Shown piece after piece: positions 17,233 to 26,507 of a stretch of DNA of 64,000 nucleotides; positions within the stretch are counted from its first letter, which is position 1, and each line of letters opens with the position of its first letter. The stretch covers positions 1 through 64,000 of the forward strand of contig JABAQJ010000001.1 of NCBI GenBank assembly GCA_019186945.1, read 5' to 3'. Below the pieces are notes generated by a model, which worked only from the letters and a program-made list of their open reading frames with translations, was not told the DNA's origin and made no database searches. The stretch comes from Gemmatimonadaceae bacterium (GTDB lineage: Bacteria; Gemmatimonadota; Gemmatimonadetes; Gemmatimonadales; Gemmatimonadaceae). Both the position numbers and the translations under genes were made by a program.

Positions 17233-17955
17233 ATGCGTACTCTGCCATTGTTCGGTGTGGTGCTCCTGACGGCGGGCCTTTCCGCGAGGGAGCGGGCGGC
17301 GGTGCCGGCACTGCCGCCCGCGGTCACGGTGGCGGCCGTGGATGGCGCGGCGCAGTCGGAATGGCGTTCGCTGTTCGACGGCAGGACGCTGACGGGATGG
17401 CGCGGGTACCAGATGTTTCGCCCGCCGGTGGGATGGAGCGCTGAGGGAGGGGTGCTGACCAAGACATCCCCGACGGAAGACTTGATCAGCGAAGGCGTCT
17501 ATGGGGACTTCGAGTTGGAGCTGGAGTGGAAGCTCGGGGGCGGAGGAAACGCGGGGATCTTCTATCGCGGGACGGAGGAATACGAGCACGTTTACTGGAG
17601 CGCACCCGAGTTTCAGCTGCTGGACGATGCGTCGGCGCCGGATGCGAAGGACCGACTGACGGCCGCCGGCGCCGCCTACGGGCTCTATCCGGCTCCAGCC
17701 GGCGTGGTCAGACCAGCCGGCCAGTGGAACACGGCGCGGATCGTTTGCCGCGGGGGCCATGTCGAACACTGGATGAACGGTCAGAAGGTCGTGACATACG
17801 AACTCTGGAGTCCGGACTGGGAGGCCAAGGTCAAGGCCAGCAAGTTCGGGGAGTGGCCGAACTACGGCCGTGCCAGAGTCGGACACATTGCCTTTCAGGG
17901 CGACCACGACGGCGACCTGGCATTCCGGAACATCCGCATCAGGGATCTGCGCTAG
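17233..17955 (+). CDS. DUF1080 (3-keto-disaccharide hydrolase-like) secreted protein
   Basis: A 240-residue exported protein with a signal peptide ending near GLSARE. It shows the DUF1080 fold: [57 protein letters not shown], then the late [23 protein letters not shown]1080 members have lectin-like jelly-roll folds and some cleave 3-keto-glycosides. The genes that follow (an MFS permease 44 bases on, then a Gfo/Idh/MocA oxidoreductase) fit a small glycoside-use operon in which an oxidoreductase makes or reduces 3-keto sugars. The substrate is unknown. Confidence 0.88.
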   Translation: MRTLPLFGVVLLTAGLSARERAAVPALPPAVTVAAVDGAAQSEWRSLFDGRTLTGWRGYQMFRPPVGWSAEGGVLTKTSPTEDLISEGVYGDFELELEWKLGGGGNAGIFYRGTEEYEHVYWSAPEFQLLDDASAPDAKDRLTAAGAAYGLYPAPAGVVRPAGQWNTARIVCRGGHVEHWMNGQKVVTYELWSPDWEAKVKASKFGEWPNYGRARVGHIAFQGDHDGDLAFRNIRIRDLR

Positions 17956-17999
17956 GCGTGCCGGTCGGCGCCGACGAACCTCACACTCCGCTCCACGCC

Positions 18000-19205
18000 A
18001 TGTCCACACGCATCAGGCTGTCGGCGATGATGTTCCTGCAGTACTTCGTCTGGGGCAGCTGGTTCGTCACGATGGGGACGTACCTGGGCCAGACGTTGCG
18101 TTTCTCCGATCGGCAGATCGGGCTTGCGTTCGGGGCCACGGCAATCGCGGCGCTGGTGTCGCCGTTCTTCGTGGGGATGATCGCCGACCGGTTCTTCGCA
18201 TCCGAGCGATTGCTGGCTGTGTTGCATCTGGTGGGCGCGGCCCTGATGTGGTTCCTGTCCCTGCAGACGTCGTTCGGCAGCTTCTATCCGGTGCTGCTGG
18301 CATACGCGCTTTGCTACATGCCCACGTTGAGCCTGACGAACTCGATCTCGTTCCATCACGTGCGGGAACCGTCGCGCGACTTCCCTTTCATCCGCGTCCT
18401 GGGAACGATCGGCTGGATCGCGGCCGGCATCCTCGTCGGGAAGATCCTCCGGGCGGACGCCCTGAACGTGCCCATGCAGGTGTCGGCAATCGGTTCGCTG
18501 GTGCTCGGCGTCTACTCGCTGGCCCTTCCCCATACGCCACCCAAGGCGGCCGGGACGCCTTTCAACATCCGGGATGCGCTCGGTCTGGATGCATTGCAAC
18601 TGCTCAGGGACCGGGACTTCCTCATGTTCGTGGCGGGGTCGTTTCTGCTCTGCATCCCCCTGCAGTTCTACTACACGTTCGCGAATCCATTCCTGAACGA
18701 AATCGGGGCACCCGAGCCGGCGTTCATCCAGACCTTCGGACAGATGTCGGAAATCGGGTTCATGCTTCTGCTGCCGCTGGCGCTTCGGCGTTTCGGGATC
18801 AAGACGATCATGGTCGGCGGCATGCTGGCATGGGCGCTGCGCTACCTGGCGTTCAGCTACGGCGATGCCGCGAGCGGCATGTGGCTGATCTATACCGGTA
18901 TCCTCCTGCACGGCGTCTGTTACGACTTCTTCTTCGTCGCCGGCCAGATCTACACCGACGAGAAGGCTGGCCCGAGGATCCGTGCCGCCGCGCAGGGATT
19001 CATCAACTTCGTCACCAACGGCGTCGGCTACTTCATCGGCGCCTTTGTCTCCGGCGCCGTCGTTGACCGGTTCGCGACGACCGAAGGCACTGTAGTCACA
19101 CACGACTGGCACGCGATCTGGCTGCAGCCGGCAGCCATGGCGGCAGTGGTGACCATCTTCTTCCTCCTGCTCTTCCGGCCATCCGTTCGGAGTGCCACCA
19201 CGTAG
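18000..19205 (+). CDS. MFS transporter, nucleoside:H+ symporter (NupG) type
   Basis: A 401-residue, 12-helix transporter. The start [20 protein letters not shown] and the segment [13 protein letters not shown] resemble NupG/XapB-type nucleoside permeases and their many homologues in sugar-degrading bacteria. [19 protein letters not shown] and [20 protein letters not shown] fit the C-terminal half. It probably imports a sugar or nucleoside-like compound with protons. Its place between the DUF1080 hydrolase and the Gfo/Idh/MocA oxidoreductase suggests it carries the glycoside that they process; the actual substrate is unknown. Confidence 0.88.
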   Translation: MSTRIRLSAMMFLQYFVWGSWFVTMGTYLGQTLRFSDRQIGLAFGATAIAALVSPFFVGMIADRFFASERLLAVLHLVGAALMWFLSLQTSFGSFYPVLLAYALCYMPTLSLTNSISFHHVREPSRDFPFIRVLGTIGWIAAGILVGKILRADALNVPMQVSAIGSLVLGVYSLALPHTPPKAAGTPFNIRDALGLDALQLLRDRDFLMFVAGSFLLCIPLQFYYTFANPFLNEIGAPEPAFIQTFGQMSEIGFMLLLPLALRRFGIKTIMVGGMLAWALRYLAFSYGDAASGMWLIYTGILLHGVCYDFFFVAGQIYTDEKAGPRIRAAAQGFINFVTNGVGYFIGAFVSGAVVDRFATTEGTVVTHDWHAIWLQPAAMAAVVTIFFLLLFRPSVRSATT

Positions 19206-19225
19206 ATCCCCTCGCTCTTCCTCTC

Positions 19226-20560
19226 ATGTCCGACACTCTCTCCCGACGCGACGCAGTGCGCGAACTGGCCACGGCCGCGGCCGCGTTCACCATCGTCCCG
19301 CGACATGTGCTGGGCCGAGGCTATCGCGCACCATCGGATACGCTCAACGTGGCATGCATTGGCGTGGGCGGGATGGGCTACAACGACGTCAAGGGAATGG
19401 CGTTCGAGAATATCGCCATATTGTGCGACGTCGACGACCGGAGCGCAGAGCGCGCGTATCGCGAGTGGCCATCGGCGCGACGGTACCGCGACTTTCGCGT
19501 GATGCTGGAGAGAGAACGCGGTATCGATGCCGTGACGATCACTACGCCGGACCACGTGCATGCCGCAGCGGCGATGATGGCACTCAAGCTGGGCAAACAC
19601 GTCTACTGTCAGAAACCGTTGGCGCGAACCGTGGGCGAGGTACGCGCGCTCAAGGCAGAGGCGGCAGCCCGCCCGAAGCAGGCGACGCAGATGGGGAACC
19701 AGGGACACGCCGGCGAAGGCGTCCGTCAGCTGCGCGAGTGGATCGAAGCAGGAGTGATCGGGACGGTCCGGCGCGTCGAATGCTGGACCAATCGCCCAAT
19801 CTGGCCACAGGGGATCAACCGACCCACCGAGATGCATAACGTTCCTCCCACACTCTCGTGGGACCTCTGGCTCGGACCGGCGGCGGAGCGACCGTACCAT
19901 CCGGGCTATGCCCCGTTCAACTGGCGGGGCTGGTGGGATTTCGGAACGGGAGCGATGGGAGACATGGCCTGCCACATCATGGACGGCGCCTTCTGGATCC
20001 TCGATCTCAAGTATCCGTCACAGGTCATTCCCGAATCGACGACGCTGTTCGCCGAAACCGCGCCGAAGGCATCACGCATCACCTATGAGTTCCCGGCGCG
20101 AAACGGACGACCGGCGCTCACGGTCGTCTGGCGTGACGGCGGCATCTACCCGCCGCGACCCGAGGAGTATGGCGCCGAGCGCGCTTGGCCACCGGACATC
20201 GAGGGCGGACAACTCTGGATCGGCGACAAGGGAACGCTGATCGCAGGCACCTATGGCGCCGATCCGCAGCTGTGCGATGCGGCGCGCCATGCCGCGTTGA
20301 AGTCGAATCCGCCCGCCGTCAAGTATCCGCGCACCGAAGGCGTATTCAAGGAATGGGTCGCTGCAATCAAGAACGGAACCCAGCCCGGCTCCAACTTCGC
20401 CGGCCATGCCGGCCCGCTGACAGAAATGATCGTACTCGGCAATCTCGCCGTTCGAGCTGGCCGGACGGTCGATCTGGATCCGAACACCGGGGCCATCCGG
20501 ACGACGGGCATTCCTGGCGACTGGCTCCAGCCCACCTATCGCACGGGCTGGAACCTCTAG
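19226..20560 (+). CDS. Tat-exported Gfo/Idh/MocA-family oxidoreductase
   Basis: A 444-residue NAD(P)-dependent sugar oxidoreductase with a twin-arginine start (SRRDAVRELATAAAAFTIV). The Rossmann motif is ACIGVGGMGY (about 43-52) and the family lysine lies in YCQKPLARTVGE. WWDFGTGAMGDMACHIMDG is the conserved C-terminal-domain segment carrying His, shared with many secreted members. The cofactor of exported members is thought to be bound before export through Tat. It probably oxidises or reduces a sugar hydroxyl, often at C3. It ends a three-gene operon with DUF1080 and the MFS permease (20 bases between MFS stop and this start). Confidence 0.9.
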   Translation: MSDTLSRRDAVRELATAAAAFTIVPRHVLGRGYRAPSDTLNVACIGVGGMGYNDVKGMAFENIAILCDVDDRSAERAYREWPSARRYRDFRVMLERERGIDAVTITTPDHVHAAAAMMALKLGKHVYCQKPLARTVGEVRALKAEAAARPKQATQMGNQGHAGEGVRQLREWIEAGVIGTVRRVECWTNRPIWPQGINRPTEMHNVPPTLSWDLWLGPAAERPYHPGYAPFNWRGWWDFGTGAMGDMACHIMDGAFWILDLKYPSQVIPESTTLFAETAPKASRITYEFPARNGRPALTVVWRDGGIYPPRPEEYGAERAWPPDIEGGQLWIGDKGTLIAGTYGADPQLCDAARHAALKSNPPAVKYPRTEGVFKEWVAAIKNGTQPGSNFAGHAGPLTEMIVLGNLAVRAGRTVDLDPNTGAIRTTGIPGDWLQPTYRTGWNL

Positions 20561-20898
20561 CGCCCGTCGCAGTACGTGCCCTGGCTAGCTGCGGACGGGA
20601 AGGGCCCTACCCCCCTCCCGAAAACCTTCGACGCAGTTCGAGGACGCCAGCGACTCGCGCTGGCCGCATGGCGGAGTCTGACCCCGAATACGCAGCCGGG
20701 CCAAGGCTCTGGTGCAACCATCCACCCCTGAGCGATCGCTCCAGGCGTGGTGACACGGTTCGGCCCAGGAGGCGAGCTATCCTCAGCCGCCCGTGAAATA
20801 TTCGCATCGCACCATCCCGCCGGAGTTCGCTTGCACGTGTCCTGGTATTCTCTCCGCGCTGCATGGTTGCAGTGGTCGACCCTTCACACGAAGTCATC
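20561..20898. other. Intergenic region
   Basis: About 338 bases between the Gfo/Idh/MocA gene and the aspartyl-protease-like gene, both on plus. No hairpin with a T-run, RNA gene or supported coding frame was seen. Confidence 0.35.
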
Positions 20899-21933
20899 AT
20901 GCCATTCCTCACTCTGACTCTGCTCGCTACCCTGCCACTTGGCCAAGCCCTCGATCGATGCGTCGCGCCACCGCCGTCAGCATCCGAATCCGTGCCGGTC
21001 GAGTTCGCCGATGGGAGATTCTTCGCCAGCTGGGCACCCCACGGCGCAGCGAAGCTGCGCTTCTACCTCGATACCGGAGGCCCTCGCGATCAGCTCTTCT
21101 CGGCCACGGTCCTCCGCCTGGGATTGGCGAGGCAGGTGGAAGCGGTCGATGGTGACAGCGTGTCGTGGGTACGCCTTCCGGCACCACTAGCCACACAGCT
21201 CGTTCCCGGACTCCGGAGCAACACATGGATGGAGCCCCCGCACACCGATGATGGATCCGTGCGTCTGATGGCTTCCTTTCCGGGCGGCCAGCTGGAACAA
21301 ATGGCCTCGGAGGGACCCGGCGGTGCACAAGTGGACGGCATCCTCGGTCCAGATTGGTTCGGTGGCCGAGTGTGGCTGCTCGACTATGCCGCCGGCAGTA
21401 TTGGCTACCGAGAGAGCGGCGAGATCGATTCGCTGCCAGCGAAATGCTGGGTGCCGTTAGGGTTTCAGACCTCGAAGGCAGGCGAGCGAACATCGAATTT
21501 CCCGCGGATCGTCGCTGAGGTCGACGGAGACTCGGTGGATTTCCTGGTCGATACCGGCGCCATGACAACGCTCACGGACCACGCCTTGGCTGTGGTAGCC
21601 CCAGGTGGACATCGTACCATCGCAACGAGTTTCATCGTCCGCAGCCGATTCGATCGGTGGCAATCCAGGCATCCCGACTGGCCCGTCGTAAGCGAGGCCG
21701 ATGAGAACTATCACAATCGAATGATTCGCGTTCCGGCGATCGTAGTCGGTGGCCAGCGCCTCGGCCCAGTGTGGTTTTCCGAGCGACCCGATCGCGCCTT
21801 TCACGAGTTCATGTCCCAGTGGATGGATCGACGAATCGATGGTGCCCTTGGCGGATCCGCTTGGCAGCAGGCGGTGCTCGTGCTCGACTACCCCAATGCC
21901 CAAGCCGCTGTGTTGGAGCATGGCGGCAAGTGA
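20899..21933 (+). CDS. Secreted retropepsin-like aspartyl protease
   Basis: A 344-residue exported protein with two aspartyl-protease signatures, RFYLDTGGPRDQ (about 56-67) and DFLVDTGAMTTL (about 214-225). Each carries the D-T-G motif in a hydrophobic-hydrophobic-D-T-G setting, as in bacterial retropepsin-like and pepsin-like families. Two lobes in one chain suggest an internal duplication, so it need not dimerise as single-lobe retropepsins do. The signal peptide starts at ATG 20899 (MPFLTLTLLATLPLGQA). The family is commonly annotated as hypothetical; catalytic activity is likely but untested. Confidence 0.75.
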   Translation: MPFLTLTLLATLPLGQALDRCVAPPPSASESVPVEFADGRFFASWAPHGAAKLRFYLDTGGPRDQLFSATVLRLGLARQVEAVDGDSVSWVRLPAPLATQLVPGLRSNTWMEPPHTDDGSVRLMASFPGGQLEQMASEGPGGAQVDGILGPDWFGGRVWLLDYAAGSIGYRESGEIDSLPAKCWVPLGFQTSKAGERTSNFPRIVAEVDGDSVDFLVDTGAMTTLTDHALAVVAPGGHRTIATSFIVRSRFDRWQSRHPDWPVVSEADENYHNRMIRVPAIVVGGQRLGPVWFSERPDRAFHEFMSQWMDRRIDGALGGSAWQQAVLVLDYPNAQAAVLEHGGK

Positions 21934-22068
21934 CGGCCGGAGATGGTTTCGATGCTGGCGTGATCGAGAGCTGGCAATCACCGCCGCACCGGGAGTTCCC
22001 CATCGCCTGCCAGCGACACTCCCGGCACACGCGGACCAACTCCGCTAACGAGGGATGGCCGTTCGGAT

Positions 22069-23313
22069 CTACTGGATCCGCCACGTTCCGGTGGCCACCG
22101 CAGGCCTGAAGCGCTCAATTCCGCGTGGCGGAAACGGAAGCGTCTTTCCCTGCTCCGCACTCTGGTACGCGGTCATCAGCATCTTCACGACTTCGACGCC
22201 GTCGGCGAACGTCAGTCGCGCCGTCTCCTTCCCCTGGAAGACACGAACGAAGTGCCGGTCCTCGTTGGTGTACCCGTAGGCAGCGTACTCCTCGGGCACT
22301 ACGGGCATCACTCCGACCTCGGCGTTCTGCTTCTCCACCAGGTCCTCGCCGGCGCTCCCGCGGACCTCGCGCGAGAAGAACAGCTGCAACCCGCTGTCCA
22401 GCGAGTTCCACTTGAGCGAATACTCGGGCCCGAGCAGTTCGGCCGACAGCCGCAGCCCCGCACCCACGAAGCTCCACGACGTAGTCGCCTCACCGATCGC
22501 ACGCTCACCGCTGTCGGTGGCAAACTCGATCGTCATGCTGGCAAAGTCCTCAGTCGGCGTCTTCAGGTAGTCGACGGCGCTTCCCATCATCTTCCTGAGT
22601 CGCGTCGCGTATGCCGGACGCGTCCACTTGAGCGACGCGATGTGTCCGGTGATCTGCACGGGGCGCACGGTCGACAACGGATCGCCCGGTCGCGTAAGCA
22701 GGTATCGCACCATGAGCGCCGAATGGCACATCATGTCGTTGAGGACGCCCCCGCCCTGCAGTTGCCCCTGCCAGAACCACGGCATGTGCGGGCCGCTGTG
22801 CTCCTCGGCGGCTCGTGCCAGGTACGGACGCCCGGTCGTCGCTGCGCCCCTCGCCCAGAGCAGAGCCTTCCCCGCTTCGACGTGCGGGGCAAAGAGCTGG
22901 TTCTCCAGGTACCCGGTCGCCACTCCAACCGACTGGGCGAGCCGTTGCACCTGTTGCGCCTCGGCGACGTTCCGCGCCAGCGGCTTCTCGCAAGCTATGC
23001 CGCGAAGCTCCCCGCGTCCCTGCCGAATCGTGTCGACGATCTCCTCGACGTTTGCGACACGCGCATGATTCGGTCCGCAAAGCCAGATCGCGTCGATTGT
23101 GGGATCGGCAACCATGTCGGCGATACGTTTGTACGGCTTGCAGCTGCCAATGTCCAGGTCGGCGCAGAGCCGGGCCGCCGACGCGGCGTGCTTGGCCGTC
23201 GGACTCCAGACGCCAAGGACGTCAGCGTCGCGCACGCCCCGCCATCCCATCATGTGGAACCTGGTGTTGAAGCCCGAGCCGATGAAACCGACGCCGAATC
23301 GTCTGGATGTCAT
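22069..23313 (-). CDS. Cytoplasmic Gfo/Idh/MocA-family oxidoreductase
   Basis: A 414-residue NAD(P)-binding oxidoreductase. The nucleotide motif is VGFIGSGFNTRFH near the N-terminus and the catalytic-type lysine is in IACEKPLARNVAEAQ. There is no Tat motif or signal peptide, unlike the paralogue at 19226, so it acts in the cytoplasm. It may handle the sugar derivative made or imported by the neighbouring operon, which is inference from proximity. The start is uncertain: ATG 23313 best matches the family N-terminus, with an in-frame ATG at 23352 as alternative. Confidence 0.88.
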   Translation of the reverse strand: MTSRRFGVGFIGSGFNTRFHMMGWRGVRDADVLGVWSPTAKHAASAARLCADLDIGSCKPYKRIADMVADPTIDAIWLCGPNHARVANVEEIVDTIRQGRGELRGIACEKPLARNVAEAQQVQRLAQSVGVATGYLENQLFAPHVEAGKALLWARGAATTGRPYLARAAEEHSGPHMPWFWQGQLQGGGVLNDMMCHSALMVRYLLTRPGDPLSTVRPVQITGHIASLKWTRPAYATRLRKMMGSAVDYLKTPTEDFASMTIEFATDSGERAIGEATTSWSFVGAGLRLSAELLGPEYSLKWNSLDSGLQLFFSREVRGSAGEDLVEKQNAEVGVMPVVPEEYAAYGYTNEDRHFVRVFQGKETARLTFADGVEVVKMLMTAYQSAEQGKTLPFPPRGIERFRPAVATGTWRIQ

Positions 23314-23461
23314 GGGGGTGCGTGCCCGTAAAGGTGAGTTCACTGCTGCCATACGATGCCACTCGGGACGGCGTCCGTCACCCCTTCGGTTAACGGGTCG
23401 ATGCGGCAACCGTCCAATGGTCGCTCGATTTCATTCCCCCAACAATTGCAGGTGGAGTCTC

Positions 23462-24175
23462 ATGAAGTACGGACGAGTGCTCATCGCGGGACTACTGACG
23501 GCAACCGGCGCGGTCCAGGCCCAACGTTTCGACCGGGGACGGCTGCCAATGACGGGTGCGCCGGTCGCGGGCGGGCTTGCCAGCAGATTGATCGAGGCGA
23601 GACGCGAACTGAACCTGACGCCGCGCCAGCTCGTAGCACTGGATTCGATCGAACGCGCCGAGTTCGCGCAGCGGCGCGACATGGCTGAGCGCATGAGGGC
23701 GAGACGCGACTCTCTCTGCCGCAACCGCCAGCCGTGTGAGCTGACGAGGGAAGAGCGACAGCAGCTCATGGGCGGTCCCACGGCAGTGCAGGAACGCATT
23801 GGCGATCGCCTGCGTGCGGATTCGGTACGACGAACGCAGATCATGGGGATGCTCGACTCGACTCAGCGGCGGCTGGCCGACCGTATCGATTCCCGGAGCC
23901 GGCGGCCGATGCGAATCGAGCGACGGGTCGATGGGCCAACCCGCCGATTCATGCGCGATGGCGGGTCGCGGCGCGACCTCCGGAGATCAGATCGCTTCCG
24001 TGACCGGACCGGCCCCAGCGGGATTGACCGACGGATGCGTCCTGACGATCGACCCGGCGGCACTTTCGCACGGCCACTATTCGGACCTGACGGCATGGCA
24101 AGTCCTCAGGCCAGGCGCAGACTCCGGTCAGAGAATCCGGCGCCACCGGACACCCTGGACGAGACTCGCCCGTAA
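23462..24175 (+). CDS. Exported Arg-rich LTxxQ-motif protein (Spy/CpxP-like)
   Basis: A 237-residue exported protein. ATG 23462 follows GGTGGAG and starts a signal peptide cleaved near AVQAQ. The region LNLTPRQLVALDSIERAEFA carries the LTxxQ-type motif of Spy/CpxP periplasmic chaperones, and the rest of that segment is helical and charged. The C-terminal half is unusually rich in Arg and Asp/Pro, low in complexity and likely disordered. A periplasmic chaperone or metal/stress-response role is plausible but the match is weak. Confidence 0.65.
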   Translation: MKYGRVLIAGLLTATGAVQAQRFDRGRLPMTGAPVAGGLASRLIEARRELNLTPRQLVALDSIERAEFAQRRDMAERMRARRDSLCRNRQPCELTREERQQLMGGPTAVQERIGDRLRADSVRRTQIMGMLDSTQRRLADRIDSRSRRPMRIERRVDGPTRRFMRDGGSRRDLRRSDRFRDRTGPSGIDRRMRPDDRPGGTFARPLFGPDGMASPQARRRLRSENPAPPDTLDETRP

Positions 24176-24181
24176 CGAATT

Positions 24182-24209
24182 GGACGGCGCGGCGAGAGCC
24201 GCGCCGTCC
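24182..24209. terminator. Bidirectional terminator-like hairpin
   Basis: A perfect 12-base inverted repeat (GGACGGCGCGGC and its complement) with a GAGA loop, placed in the 37-base gap between convergent genes. There is no T-run. Confidence 0.65.
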
Positions 24210-24212
24210 TCG

Positions 24213-24566
24213 TCAGGATCGCCTCGGCGACGAGCGCTCCAGGAGCACCGGTCGCATCGCGAATTCCGGACAGATAGTTCGATCGAATTCGTACGGACCG
24301 CCTGTCTCAGCATCGATCCAGGGAAAACCACGACAGACTGCTGGAAAGAAGGACTCGCGATGGATCGAGCACGCGTTGTTCGCGAGAAGCACGCAGCGTC
24401 GCGCCTTCACACGCGTCCGCCACTCGCCCCAATGCGTCCGGTAGACGGGCGATTGCCCGAATCGATCGCGAATGGCCGCGGCTTCATCGTCGCTGAGCGT
24501 GACCCCGTAGGTGCAGCACGCTGATGCGTGCGGGCACGGGTGGCACGGGAGCGCTGGCAGGCTCAC
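24213..24566 (-). CDS. YkgJ-family cysteine-cluster protein
   Basis: A 117-residue cytoplasmic protein with the metal-binding Cys pattern of the YkgJ/UPF0153 family: PCHPCPHASACC near the N-terminus, then RRCVLLANNACSIHRESFFP and VCRGFPW, and a last Cys in TICPEF. These proteins are predicted Fe/Zn cluster proteins of unclear role. GTG 24566 overlaps the stop of the FAD oxidoreductase gene (GTGA), so it is translationally coupled to it and ends the nine-gene cluster. Two other Cys-bearing partners (cytochrome c, oxidase-like flavoprotein) precede it. Confidence 0.82.
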   Translation of the reverse strand: MSLPALPCHPCPHASACCTYGVTLSDDEAAAIRDRFGQSPVYRTHWGEWRTRVKARRCVLLANNACSIHRESFFPAVCRGFPWIDAETGGPYEFDRTICPEFAMRPVLLERSSPRRS

Positions 24567-25867
24567 GTCTTGGGTTGTTCCTTCGGCAGCTTGAACGTCT
24601 GATCCAGTTTGGGATCGCCGGCATCGCCCTTGACTCGCTTCGCGATGTAGTCGCCGAGTACGGGGCCAAACTTGAACGCTTCGGCCGAGCCGCCGCCGGT
24701 GATCCAGACGTTGCTCAAACCCGGATGCACGTCGATGATGAAGTTGCGCGTGCTCGAGAATTCGTAGTGGCAGGCGCGAGTCTCGTTGATCGGCGCGTCG
24801 GCGAGGATCGGGAAGTGATCTCGCACGAAGGTCCGCGTCTCCTTGAGAGCTTTTTCGGGAACCCAGCGGGTGCTGTAATCGGGATCGTACAGCCGATCGC
24901 CGCTCGTGCGAACTCGAAAGCCCCGATTGTCCGGAAGAAGCGAGGCCCATCCGGTGACACCCGGGTAGTTCCAGCTCGGGCAGTTGGGAAAGGTGAAGCG
25001 AGCATCAGCGGGCGGCGTGGCGAAATAGAAGACGTGACCGAGCGGCGTGCGAATGACTCTGCCTAACAAATCCGGGAAGATCTTGGGGAGCCACGGGCCG
25101 CATGCGAAGACGTAGGTTCCGGCGCTGACGGTCTCGTTGCTCGAGAGGACGAGGTGATCCAGCTTTCCTCCGGTCTGCGCTCCCGGCCAGGCATGCGCGA
25201 TCCTGATGTCGCCGCCTCGCGACCGGAATACTTCGGCGACCGCCTCGCAGGCGCGACGGGCGCGGACGACGCCGGCATCCGGCTCGTAGAGCACGACGTT
25301 GACATCATCGGTGTTGAAGATCTGCCAGCGCTTCCGAAGCTCGTCGACGTTCAGGGCTTCGTGGGCGACCCCCAGTTTCTGCCACAGTTCGCGCGTGCGC
25401 TTGGTGAAGTTCTCCTCCTCCTTGCGCATGATCACGTCGCCGGTGGGATAGAACAGCTGGGTCTTTAGCTGCTTCTGCCATTCGGCGTCCCACTCCAACC
25501 AGCGTTGCATGGCCAGGCGCGCCCATCGCATCCACTGCTCGGCCTGGGCTCCCGTCCGGTCGCCGTAGGAGCTGCGAACGCCGCGAGTCTCGTCGCCCGA
25601 TGTCGACCGAGAGTTCCCGGGGCCGTAGGCGTCCACCAGCATGACCTTCAGGCCAAGCGCCTGGAGGTGGTACGCCGTCCAGCCGCCGAACGCACCAGCT
25701 CCAACCACGATGACGTCAGCGGTGGATCCGCGTCGTGTGGGCCTGGGCTCCGGCATCGGTGGCAGGGGCCCGGGCGGGATGAACGCTGGTGGCGCCGATC
25801 GGCAGGCGGCCAGCATGCCGACCTGCAGGCCGGCTAGCTTGAGGAAGTCGCGACGCTTGATGCTCAT
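24563..25867 (-). CDS. Exported FAD-dependent oxidoreductase, DAO/sarcosine-oxidase type
   Basis: A 434-residue flavoenzyme. The N-terminus carries a twin-arginine-like start (KRRDFLKLAG) followed by a lipobox-like MLAAC (Cys22), so export, possibly as a lipoprotein, is likely. The FAD motif is VIVVGAGAFGGWTA, followed by the acidic end of strand 2 (MLVDAYGPGNSRSTSGDETR) as in sarcosine oxidase and D-amino-acid oxidase relatives. WITGGGSAEAFKFGP is the C-terminal FAD motif. It should oxidise an amine or amino acid. The adjacent cytochrome c (ATGA overlap) suggests that electrons go to the respiratory chain and not directly to O2. Confidence 0.9.
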   Translation of the reverse strand: MSIKRRDFLKLAGLQVGMLAACRSAPPAFIPPGPLPPMPEPRPTRRGSTADVIVVGAGAFGGWTAYHLQALGLKVMLVDAYGPGNSRSTSGDETRGVRSSYGDRTGAQAEQWMRWARLAMQRWLEWDAEWQKQLKTQLFYPTGDVIMRKEEENFTKRTRELWQKLGVAHEALNVDELRKRWQIFNTDDVNVVLYEPDAGVVRARRACEAVAEVFRSRGGDIRIAHAWPGAQTGGKLDHLVLSSNETVSAGTYVFACGPWLPKIFPDLLGRVIRTPLGHVFYFATPPADARFTFPNCPSWNYPGVTGWASLLPDNRGFRVRTSGDRLYDPDYSTRWVPEKALKETRTFVRDHFPILADAPINETRACHYEFSSTRNFIIDVHPGLSNVWITGGGSAEAFKFGPVLGDYIAKRVKGDAGDPKLDQTFKLPKEQPKT

Positions 25868-26367
25868 CGATTCGTCCCGGACGCGTGGGGGAAGCAGGCG
25901 CATCGCGTGAGCACCGTGCCACGCCGCGCCAGTGAGACTCCCGAATCCGGCTTGGGCAGTCGTTCGATCAGGAACCCGCGCATCTTTTCGGCATCGTTAG
26001 GCAGGGCTGCTGCCCCTGACGGATAGCCGGTGAGCTTCAGCATATAGGCGACAATGTCCGTATACTCCTGGTCCTTGAGCGCTCCGGGCTCGTCGTCCGG
26101 CATGGTCGTCTTGATCTTGACGAAGAACTCGTAGACCGGCCGGCCGGCCCACGCGTCCTCGAACACGGCCCCTGCATGCTCCGTTGCATCATGGCAGGAC
26201 AGACAGAACTTGCCGTACGTCGATTCGCCCTTCCTGGCCTGGTCGTCCGTGTAGATGCCCTTGAGCACTGAGATCACGCCGGTCGTTGCGGAATCCTGTG
26301 CCTCGAGCGAGTGAGCGTTTACGGTCAGCAGCGAACAGGCACAGAACAGAAGGAATCGGCCGGCCAT
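25864..26367 (-). CDS. Exported c-type cytochrome
   Basis: A 167-residue monoheme cytochrome with a signal peptide ending near LEAQD. The heme site is KFCLSCHD (Cys55, Cys58, His59); Met89 in TTMPDDEPG is the likely axial ligand. EYTDIVAYMLKLTGYPSG is the typical C-terminal helix. An unusual extra tail after about residue 130 contains a second Cys pair (TRCACFPH). Its stop overlaps the start of the FAD oxidoreductase (ATGA), so it is probably that enzyme's electron acceptor. Confidence 0.92.
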   Translation of the reverse strand: MAGRFLLFCACSLLTVNAHSLEAQDSATTGVISVLKGIYTDDQARKGESTYGKFCLSCHDATEHAGAVFEDAWAGRPVYEFFVKIKTTMPDDEPGALKDQEYTDIVAYMLKLTGYPSGAAALPNDAEKMRGFLIERLPKPDSGVSLARRGTVLTRCACFPHASGTNR

Positions 26368-26507
26368 CGGGTTGGGAATCGAGTCAGGAGTCGCGGCGTG
26401 CAAGGCTGCTGCCGCCAGGGGCGGAAGAAAGAGGTGGATTTGCTGGGGTGAGGTCAAGGGTGGCGTGGTGCCAGGACGATTGCCTTCACGCCGCCGCGTG
26501 AGCGCGC

